From NCBI GenBank assembly GCA_025267735.1, contig CM046303.1, forward strand, positions 69,083,034 through 69,147,033: a stretch of 64,000 bases of DNA, in the 5' to 3' direction. Below are positions 36,975 through 48,900 of the stretch, one piece after another (within the stretch, counting starts at the first letter, position 1; each line of letters begins with the position of its first letter). The translations under genes and the position numbers were made by a program. The notes beneath the pieces were generated by a model. The model was given only the letters and a program-made list of their open reading frames with translations, searched no databases and was not told the DNA's origin. The DNA comes from Mactra quadrangularis. Taxonomy: Eukaryota; Mollusca; Bivalvia; Venerida; Mactridae.

Positions 36975-39900
36975 GACTTTATTTAAGAGGCTACACATTT
37001 GGATAAATCCAATCTTTCATGTGGGCCTCTGTACACTTGCCTAGATGTTAAGTATTCAAAATGAAATTTGTTAAACTGCATATAAGTATATGAATATGAT
37101 TGAGACATTTAGACATTTATATTATTAACTATTGCTATGTTAGTGTATTTACAACTAAAAAATATTGCTGTCCACAGACAAGTGGGCTGGAGGTATTTAT
37201 TTGTCTTCAGACATAAATGTGCAAGTAGGACATATTGAGTAAGTCAGGCATAGGTATTCCACACCCCTAAAATTGGTTAGGGCTGTAATCATTCACTTTG
37301 ACAAGTTGATTTGTCTCTTAAAGGCATGACATTAACAGTTGAACTATTGTCTGTGACAATCTTATTGTGGGTTTGCGCAACAAGTGTTTTGCTGTTAAGT
37401 TGTCAGTTTGAGCTTTAAGAATATAATCTGTAACCTTCAAATTTTAAATTATCATTTTGTAATGTTTTCTTGCAACTTAACAAATGGTAAAACTACCTAC
37501 TTTAAATGTTAATGTCAAGCCCCGCACATGTATATTTTTCCGATTTGACTTTTTAAAATTTGATTCATTTTGAATATTAAACATTATTCCATAAGTATAT
37601 TAGCTCATTAATTGGAGTTTTGTTGTACTTATATTTCATAACTATTGATATAATAAAATAGGTACTGAAACTAATAACATTTATTTCAGTACTTGATCAA
37701 TAAAACAAAGATTTTTTTATTATGTATGCAGCCGACCCGCTAGCTCAGTTGGTAGTACGCAAGACTACTAACAGAGGGGTCATGGGTTCGATTCCCGGAC
37801 AAGGCATACTTACGTGCAACTTGGTCATGAAATTATTTCTAAATTCATTCTCCCTCCTACCAATGATGTTTAATTATGTTGGGCAGTTGTCAGTCACTGA
37901 CGAAAGTATGCGCTTAGTAGTCGGTTAACAACTAAATCCAGAGATTTAGCCTTTCCGGGAGGAGTGAGTAGGTTGACTGACCGCCATTATATGACCTTAT
38001 ATGTGTTGCTATGGCATTAAACCCAACAAAAACAAAACAAAACAAATATTATGTATGCCACTCTTAAATACTTGATATCTGAGCTTACTGAGTGAAAAGT
38101 TCATCAATCTTACAGAACAATGTTCTCTCTATTTCACACTTTATTCTTACAGCCAAGGTATGTCCCAATACTTTATCTACAAGTATACTAAATGGTCAAG
38201 GTACTGGTTCCGGTAACTCTATAGGCTCTATATATAGATATACTTGTAATGACGGGTTCAAGATTGTTGGGGATCCAGAGATCATATGTCAAGAAGATGG
38301 TACTTGGTCACAAAATGATGAACCCACCTGTACTAGTAAGTATTTGTCTTATCTATTTGTGCTTCAGTCACTGACTATTCCAGTCATGGGTTGTGGTATT
38401 ATCAAAGTAATGTCTTATATGGTTGTTACTTATATTCCAGCTAATTTGAATACTTGATATTTGTACGATAATCCCACTGGGATATACAGTTATCATTTTT
38501 GTTGATCGCAAGTACAGAAGTACTGTAGTGATAATTTAAATCAGTGGATTTATGTATGGCATAATGACCTATTTAATGTGTATTTTTATTTCATTGTTAA
38601 TTCTTGTATATTTATTTCTGGGTCAATATTCTCAAAGTTGATACCAAAATGATACCACGGAGTGTGTATTTCTATTTGATCATCGTAATTATCAATGTTT
38701 CTTATCTTTCTGTTTTGCATGTTGTTGCAGATGCAACGTAATATTAATAATGAAAATTATAATAAAAACCAATCATGTATATATGTGAAAATAAATACAA
38801 CAATAAATAACAACATAGTCACGAGATATGTGGTCATAATCTAAAAGAAATTACAAATAAACAAACATGTCGGCTGAAGAAGGCATCACATGATAAAACC
38901 ATCTTCTACAACAGTCCCATAAACATAAGAATAGCTGTGAGGGCACCGTATGGGCGCCGTGCAATCAAGCTCCGCAAGGACTCATACAAACACTTGCATA
39001 CCCATACGGACTGTTATGTTTTTACCAGGGTTCTTGAGATGACTCAAGGATACACGTTTCAGTTTCAAAGTCAAATTGAGAACAAAATCTTGGCCAAGTA
39101 TGGATTAAACTGGCATATCTTCCAGCTACGGCTCCATACGGGTGTGTTGTTTTGTGCTATGTGCGTACCGTCACCTTAATACACAAGGCTTCCAACGGCC
39201 TACGGCTGTCTGCACATACGGCTCCGCAACCAGCCATGATTTTTTGGGACTGAGGCATAAGATGTCTGGAGTGAAGTGTATTAGTCACCAACTGTGTCCT
39301 TACCTTGGCACAGAGCAGTTCAGTGACAGTCTCTGCAAGTGGTTCCACACAGATCCAGCACTTTGTTATTTCTATGAAATCTCTTGGTGTCACAGTCAGT
39401 CTAACCTTTGTATTATATATTTTCCAGGGCTTAAATGTTTACTACCTCCAATCACAAATGGTGTATATATTGGAAATACAGTTGGGAACCTTATAAATAC
39501 TGGACAAACTGTTAGTTATTCGTGTAATACTGGGTATGAAAAAAGTGATCCTTTACTGACCATCAGATGTGAGAATGATCAATATGTCAACACTTTTAAT
39601 GAACAACTTTGTATAAGTAAGTTTATTTGTTGTATTCTACAGTCTATGTATTTATTTTGCTAATTTCAATGTTCCGATATTTGTTTTGATATTCAAGTAT
39701 ATTTGAGTATAAGTCTTCGATAATTTTTTTAAATTTGTTCAAACTTCATATTCCAAATTTTTGGTCAGAATATGTTTATTTCAAATACTATGTTACTTTA
39801 TTTTTCATTGGCTGAAGCAGCAAAATACATTGGACTAAAATTATGACTCATATTAATTGTGCATGCTTTTCTATATATTATATTTGATATTGTATACATC

Positions 39901-42900
39901 TACATCTAATGTTGGATAATAGCTATTCATAGCTAATGTTCACTGTTGTTTATAGAGTTAAGTTTCGCTATTAAGACCACTTTTGTTATTTCAAAATCAT
40001 GCAATTTTTGACAACTATTAAGACCCAAATGCTTAATTTGTGAACAAAAGGGTCTCTATAATAAGACCATTTCACTATTAAGACCATCGATTTTGCTAGT
40101 CTTAATAGCGGAGCTTTACTGTAATACCTACTATTAATAAAAGTTTGTATCTTGTACCTTGTTATTTGTAAAATACTGCCAAGCTTATTCTAGATGATGA
40201 ACATATTGTTTATGCCAATAAATTATTTAGACCATAATTATGTTAAATTTTGATTGAACATTTTATGCATTCACAATTAAGTCCTACATTGAAAACCAAC
40301 TTGGCAATTGAAAAAATCATGCAAGTGTTTATACTGTCATGTCCAAAATGCTGAATTTGACAAGAATTGAATAAGGGGCCTTAGTCAGTTATTTCCCTTT
40401 GTATACTCTTCAAATAGGTAAGCCCAATTAGTTGGAATAATCGGATTTTACCCTTACTTTTCAATGTTAATTTGCCAAAATTAATATTAAATAACTTTTT
40501 TTGTAAATCATTTAATTTGTTTGAAATTCAAGCTAAGTATTTTTAGGGTAAAGCACGGGCTGCCGTCACAAAACAGTCCCCCCCAGAATTTTTTTTTTAT
40601 ACATACACATACATATATATACAGTGCCATCAATAATTACCTTTACATGTTTGTAAATGTTTGAATTATTTTTAATTTCTTACCAATACTTAAGAAATTA
40701 AAGCATATCTAAAGATTCATGTATTCATATAAAAATTACAATTATATAGAGTATCATTACTCCCCTTTCAAATGACACAATCTATGATAATTATCCTAAT
40801 GTATAAATGCTTCTGAAATTAAATTAAATTGTATTTACAAAAAACTGGCTTTTTCACAAGTGTAAAGGTAATTTTGGATGGTACTGTATGTATGTGTATG
40901 TATAACAAATTTTTTTTTTGGGGGGGGGGGACTGTTTTGTGACGGCAGCCTGTGGGGTAAAGAACTATCTGAATTTTATCACCTCTGTAAAAATCTTCGT
41001 TAACGAGGAAATTTTGGTATCCTTACATAGGACTTCAATGATAAAATTTGAGGATTCCAACTGTAAGGACCTACTTACCAATTGGATTGCTTCAGATTTT
41101 ATCAGAGAAAGATAACTGGCTAAAGTCCCTTTTTGTTTTGAAGGTTTTTAATTTTCACTGTGTTTTGTTGTACATTTTAAGATATCAATGAATGTGATAT
41201 TTCACCATGTGACACGACTTGTATAGACACAGAAGGTAGTTATTATTGTGAATGTGATGCTGGGTATAGACTTCACTCAGATGGCAGAACATGTTTAGGT
41301 AAGTAATTTGTTTGTTTCATTCTTGGGTTGAATTCCGTAGGACAACATTGTAAAGGCAATATCACAGCAGTCAGTCAACATTTCTGGAAAGGCTAAATAT
41401 CTGGATTTTGCTGTTAGCCAGTTACTAGATGACTACTTTTGTCTGAGATTGACAGCTGTCCTAGGTATTTTAGAATGTGTGGTTTGCGGGAGAATGTCTG
41501 TAGAAACTTTATCATGTCCTTTTTTGTATTACATGTAACATAAACATAAATTCAACTAATTACAAACAAAATATCTACGAAATGTCTTAAGCCATAATGT
41601 ATCCAACCCATCTAACCTCCTGGTCTAACCCTGTTCTCAGGGGTTTTTGAGTATATGTACTCTGTGAGATCTGGCGGATCCTATACCATGGGATTATGAC
41701 TCATCGGGATCCTGTTAACTGGACTTAACCAATATTCGCTATTTGCGACACTAACACTCTTTCAACTGCTCTACTATCTTTTTTTATCTAAACCAGGGGT
41801 GTGGAACTCCTATGCAAAATTTTCTGACTCGTTCATTCATGTTCACTGACAAGTAAATAAATGGGTCCTTCTTGTCCACGGACAAGTGATGTAAATGTCA
41901 AATGTAAACCTATTTGTTGTTACAGTGCAATGATTGATGTTCAGTTTAACCTCTGCAAAGCGGACCTTTTCAGAACAAATCCTCTGCACAACAACAGCTT
42001 AGGATTTTTCCCTTAGATGTAGTTTAAATTGAATTTAACCTCTGCTTAGCAACAACCTCTGAACAGCAACACTCTTCAGTCCATCCCAGTGGGTGTTGTT
42101 CAAGAGAGTTTGTACTGTATATATTTTCAGATATAGACGAATGTCTGGAAGGTTTGGATGAATGTGATGAGGAAGGTACATGTATAGATCTAGAAGGTTC
42201 CTATAGATGTGCTTGTAGTGATCCCTATGTCTTATATACACAAGATGGTACATCAGGGTTTAATATACCTGTATCAGCTGGAGAGAATGGTCTACTATCT
42301 ACAGATACCTACCATATCAACCATACATGTGTTTGTATGTATTACATCATATACATTATATATCTACCATATCAACTATACATGTGTTTGTATGTATTAC
42401 ATAATATACATTATATATATCTACTTTATATACTATACATGTGTTTGTATGTATTACGTCATATACGTTATATATCTACTTTATAAACTTCACATGTGTT
42501 TGTATGTATTACATCATATACATTATATATATCTACTTTATAAACTATACATGTGTTTGTATGTATTACATTATATACATTATATATCTACTTTATAAAC
42601 TATACATGTGTTTGTATGTATTACATTATATACTTTATATACCTACCATATCAACCATACATGTGTTTGTATGTATTACATCATATACATTATATATCTA
42701 CCATATCAACTATACATGTGTTTGTATGTATTACATAATATACATTATATATATCTACTTTATATACTATACATGTGTTTGTATGTATTACGTCATATAC
42801 GTTATATATCTACTTTATAAACTACACATGTGTTTGTATGTATTACATCATATACATTATATATATCTACTTTATAAACTATACATGTGTTTGTATGTAT

Positions 42901-45900
42901 TACATTATATACATTATATATCTACTTTATAAACTATACATGTGTTTGTATGTATTACATCATATACATTATATATCTACCATATCAACTATACATGTGT
43001 TTGTATGTATTACATTATATACATTATATATCTACTTTATAAACTATACATGTGTTTGTATGTATTACATTATATACATTATATATCTACTTTATAAACT
43101 ATACATGTGTTTGTATGTATAACATCATATATACATTATATATCTACTTTATAAACTATACATGTGTTTGTATGTATTACATCATATACATTATATATCT
43201 ACTTAATAAACTATACATGTGTTTGTATGTATTACATTATATACATTATATATCTACTTTATAAACTATACATGTGTTTGTATGTATAACATTATATATA
43301 CATTATATATCTACTTTATAAACTATACATGTGTTTGTATGTATTACATTATATATACATTATATATCTACTTTATAAACTATACATGTGTTTGTATGTA
43401 TTACATAATATACATTATATATCTACTTTATAAACTATACATGTGTTTGTATGTATTACATCATATACGTTATATATCTACTTTATAAACTATACATGTG
43501 TTTGTATGTATTACATCATATACATTATATATCTACTTTATAAACTATACATGTGTTTGTATGTATTACACTATATACATTATATATATCTACTTTATAA
43601 ACTATACATGTGTTTGTATGTATTACATCATATACATTATATATATCTACTTTATAAACTATACATGTGTTTGTATGTATTACATCATATACATTATATA
43701 TATCTACTTTATAAACTATACATGTGTTTGTATGTATTACATCATATACATTATATATCTACTTTATAAACTATACATGTGTTTGTATGTATTACATCAT
43801 ATACATTATATATATCTACTTTATAAACTATACATGTGTTTGTATGTATTACACTATATACATTATATATCTACTTTATAAACTATACATGTGTTTGTAT
43901 GTATTACATCATATACATTATATATCTACTTTATAAACTATACATGTGTTTGTATGTATTACACTATATACATTATATATCTACTTTATAAACTATACAT
44001 GTGTTTGTATGTATTACATTATATACATTATATACCTACTTTATAAACTATACATGTGTTTGTATGTATTACATCATATACATTATATATACCTACTTTA
44101 TAAACTATACATGTGTTTGTATGTATTACATCATATACATTATATACCTACTTTATAAACTATACATGTGTTTGTATGTATTACATTATATACATTATAT
44201 ATCTACTTTATAAACTATACATGTGTTTGTATGTATTACATCATATACATTATATACCTACTTTATAAACTATACATGTGTTTGCATGTATTACATTATA
44301 TACATTATATATCTACTTTATAAACTATACATGTGTTTGCATGTATTACATCATATACATTATATACCTACTTTATAAACTATACATGTGTTTGTATGTA
44401 TTACATCATATACATTATATATCTACTTTATAAACTATACATGTGTTTGTATGTATTACATCATATACATTATATATATCTACTTTATAAACTATACATG
44501 TGTTTGTATGTATTACATCATATACATTATATATCTACTTTATAAACTATACATGTGTTTGTATGTATTACATCATATACATTATATATATCTACTTTAT
44601 AAACTATACATGTGTTTGTATGTATTACATTATATACATTATATATCTACTTTATAAACTATACACAAAGGGCTATGGTTAATGCCTCTAATCTGATAAT
44701 ATGGATAAAAAAAGCCTGACCAGATTAATTGGTGTTGTGATATTCAAATGTGGACAGTGTCTCACCTCTGGTACTTATTATAACAGACTAACATCTATTC
44801 CAAACAAAAATTATGGTTTATTCAGTGTTTGCAGTACTTTGATTTTAAATGCTAATGGACAGTTTTTAGACTTTCGGTGATTTCCCGCCGAAAGGCTTAA
44901 GTTATACCACAAGTCGAAAACAATTGACAATTCTAATACCTGACCAGTTTAACCTACGCAGTGATGCATGTGTCTTTGATTTACTACACAGTTTATTTCT
45001 AGGTGATAAAAGTAGTTCTATCAATCAAGTGACGCGTCTTTGTTTCAGAGTCAGTGACAGGTATTTTACTTATATTTATATGCTTGTGAATGGGCGGAGT
45101 CAAATCTGGCTAATTCACTGTGACTAAACAGTAGTATTTTCCAGTTATACAGAATAGAGTAAACTCTTCACCTGCATTTTTGCCCTGTTCGGTTCGTAAT
45201 TGAATCTAATTTGTAAGGAGTAATCATTAGTATGGTTTCGTTAGGTTTCAATGTGCACGAAATTTCGTTAGGTTTCAATGTGCACGAAAGTCTTTCTGTA
45301 TTTCAATACGTTGATTACATGTTTGTTTCAGTGAAAGAATGTACTGCTCCTACTGTACAGAATGCTGTTCTACTAACACATCGTCCAGTTCATAGATTTG
45401 GTGATCACATAGAGTATAAATGTGATATAGGATATAGGTCAACTAGTAGCACGGTTCTACAATGTGGTAGTGATGGTAACTGGGTTGGTACTATACCGAT
45501 TTGTGAAGGTAAGTATTGTACAGTAATGTTTAAGTCATTGGTAATAATAATAATTTTATTTCGGTATCAATGACATGACACATAGCATACAAAAAATGAG
45601 TAGATCTAACACAGAATGTATAATGCCATATGCCATGCACATCAATACCAGGGATGACACAAAAAAGAGATAAATCTCTTATTTCCATTGTGGTCCCCGA
45701 CATTGTTGGCATGACACTAATGTTTCAAAGAATACTTTATTAGATTTTGATGTTAGTAGAGACTTACTAAGTTTTGATCTGCAGGTATGTTCGCACCTCT
45801 GTTTGTCCGTTCGTACATGTACCTCTATCTTCCATTAAGTCAAACCCCTATTGGGGACTTAGACTTTTGGCGCGTCAACCAACAAGAATATTAGTAAGAA

Positions 45901-48900
45901 ATGAGTAAAAGATGATAAAATTATGAAGTAAATAGTTAAGGTTAAAAACAGTTTAAAAACAAGGCAGACATAATTATGGGGAGACATGTTCAATCTGGCT
46001 AACAGCCAGACTGAACCTGGGACATGGTAAGGTGACAACATCAGGGGGTAGATTGTTCCAATGGAAGATGGTTCTTGGAAAGAAGGAGTATTTGTGATAA
46101 TCGGTTTTTGTGGCTATATTTTGTAAAGCATTTGGGTGAGATTTTCTTGAGGTCCTTTCTAGGGGTTTTACATAGGGGGGAAGTGGGATGGCAACTTTAT
46201 TGTTTACAATATTATGGAGCATGATGAGTCGTTGGTCAATACGACGAAGGTCAAGGTGTCTCCACTCAAGTGAAGAGAGCATATCAGTAACACTTGAGGT
46301 TCTGTTGAAGTCATGTTTAGCCCAGCGGGCAGCTCTACGCTGTACAGACTCAAGCTGGTCAAGGTGGACCGCTGTGTGTGGGGACCAGACAGTAGCACCT
46401 CTGTCCATATGTTAGCAGTTGGATGTCTGGATCATAGTTTTACTTCTAATTAAAAGTTTTACTGAAATCTGGTCTCTAATTACCCCACATTAATACTCCA
46501 CCTGTTTCCAGGTCTGAAGCTTATAGACCAATGTCACTCTGGGCCCAAAGATCATTTATCACATTTCTTTCTTGGTTTACAGTGAAATGTGTAATTCCTG
46601 GAAAATACAAAAATCATTTTTTATTTTAACTTCTGAACTCAACCAATGTCATTTTTACTTGATTTTAACCAAATCCACAAAGATCAGTTATTTATGAACA
46701 GGTTTCGTACAAAGTGGAAAATCATGGAAAATGAGATTTTTCTGGAAAATATCATGGCAAATTAGAAAAAACATGCGAAAGGTTTAATGTGTCATGGAAA
46801 AATACCACTCCTATCTTATGCCTATTTTGATTTCAACCAAAAACATTAATAAAAAACCAGAAAGTGACAATAGTAGATGTTATCTATTTCAGAGGCTAGA
46901 TGTAATCGTGAGAATCCTGGAATTCTTGTAAACTCTCCAACATATGTAAATGATGCCACATATAGTTATAACTATAGATTAGATTTAAATTGTTCCCGTG
47001 CTGATGGAGACTTTCAGAAATATAGATTCTGTGTTTATAAAGATGGTGATTATGTCATGGAAGGAGCACCCTACGATTGTGGTGGTAAGTTGGCTTCATT
47101 TAGTTAATTTATCCTTTTTTTTTAACGTTGTTTTCAACACATATATAGGTCATATATATGACGGCAAGCTTTCCTACTATAGGTTTCCTGGACACTTTTC
47201 TATCACCAGTACTAACCCTACCACGAGGCCGACAACTCATGTATAGTGTATGACCTGTCGCGCCCGGATTTCGAACCCGCGATCTCCGGATTTATCCAGC
47301 TGATTTAAATACTCAATATTTGTTTGATAATCATTGTTCATAAAGGCAGATATCTATTTTTATCAACTGTAAATACAGAAGTACTGTAATGAGTATTTAA
47401 ATCATCAGAGTTATTGTATGTGCCACTGAAAGTTAATTTTTTTTAACAATAACACATTTAGCTTATACTGAACATTAAGTATCTTTAAATGTTTATCCTA
47501 CGGTAACATTTTAGCCGGAATTTTCAACAAAAAATTTGGCTAATAGTTTGGCAAAAACCCAGGCAGGTGGATGGGTGTGCAGTCAGGCATCCCATGTCAT
47601 TAACAATTGTGTTCAAGATTTTTCTTCACCATATATTCCTACCATTTATTGTCAGATCTTTATGAAACTTCATACAATGATAACATACTGTGTGATGAAC
47701 AGAATTAGAAAGTAACCACAACTCTACCTGGATTTATTATTGATTATTTCCCTTTGCAGTTTTTGTGTTAAAGTTTTTAATAAGTTGGATATCTCTGTCC
47801 TTTATATTTAGATCTTGATGAAAAACCCAGCTTCAATGTGGTTTCCACATTACATTTCTTGTTGGATTTTTTTCATTTGTTAGGAAGGGGCTTGGTGCCT
47901 TAAACATCTAGAGCAATGAGGAAACTTTATCACAATTTCATTGGTAGGGGAATGAAATATCAAAGGTATCCTCAAAACTTAGGGATATCAGCATGATTTT
48001 AAAGGAATTTCAAAAGGGGAAGGTGCCTGTAAACAGCCCCTGTGATATAAGGAAAAATGCCCTTCACAATGTATGACCAAGAATCTCGGGGTTTGTTTCA
48101 ACTTCAAAGATGGACTGCAATTATTTTGCCTCTGTCCATTTCTAAAGCTACAGTCCCATAAAACACATAAAAATAGCCATGAGGGCACCGTACGGGTGCC
48201 GTGCGATCAAGCTCCGTATGGACCCGTACAAACTCTTGCCTACCCATACGAATTGTTACGTTTTAACCGGAGTCCGTAAGATGAGCCCAGGATACACGTA
48301 TCAGTTTTAAAGTCAAATCGTAACCAAAATCGTGGCCGAGTATAGATTAAACTTGTATATCTTCCAGCTACGGCTCTGTACGGGTGTGTTGTTTTGTGCC
48401 ATGTGCGTCCCGTCACCTTAGTACGAAAGGCTTCCCACAATCTACAGCTGTCTGCACGTACGGGTCCGCAACAAGGCATGATTTTATGGGACTGAGGCAT
48501 AAGTGTAAACCTGATAGATTTTTGTTTTCATAATTTTAATGCATGCTATAAATCTATTGTTGTTTTTATTATACAGAGGTAGATTGTGAAATACCAGAAC
48601 AACATGAGGGAACTAACCCCTACATCTACATTAATACAAGATATAATTCTCAGTTTGAATTTAGTTGTGCTGATGGTAGTACACCCGTGGGTCAAACCAA
48701 TGAGGGGTCTTCTTCTATTGTCAAATGTTTAGCGACAGGATATTGGGACTTTGGTAATTTACAATGTACAGGTGAGGATATGAGTTAAATCATTTGTAGT
48801 GGTGGGGTGATATTCTCTTTGCGTTGCAATATTAGCAAGACAATAGTGTATCATGATTGTACAAACTTTTCGCATTAGGGCTGTCACGATATACCGGTAT

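Noticed and set aside
37728..37806. tRNA gene candidates at SINE heads (also 1610, 19369, 22727, 52110, 54345, 14716)
   Set aside because: A and B boxes are good, but each is joined to a conserved non-tRNA body and tail present in several copies, and acceptor stems do not close as in functional tRNAs.
39300..39420. Possible extra exon between exons 14 and 15
   Set aside because: Contains cysteines, but no acceptor/donor pair gives phase 1-1 and no CCP or EGF pattern is present.
39142..39427. Open frame extending about 95 codons upstream of exon 15
   Set aside because: It runs through the family Y element. The acceptor TATTTTCCAG at 39427 and phase agreement with exon 14 set the true exon start at 39428.
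42154..44682. Many long plus-strand open frames rich in Tyr, Ile, Cys and Val
   Set aside because: They are translations of the 55-59-bp minisatellite in different registers. Only the part up to 42334 belongs to exon 17.
46188..46415. Plus-strand frame over the LINE
   Set aside because: Shadow of the minus-strand reverse-transcriptase C-terminal coding sequence.
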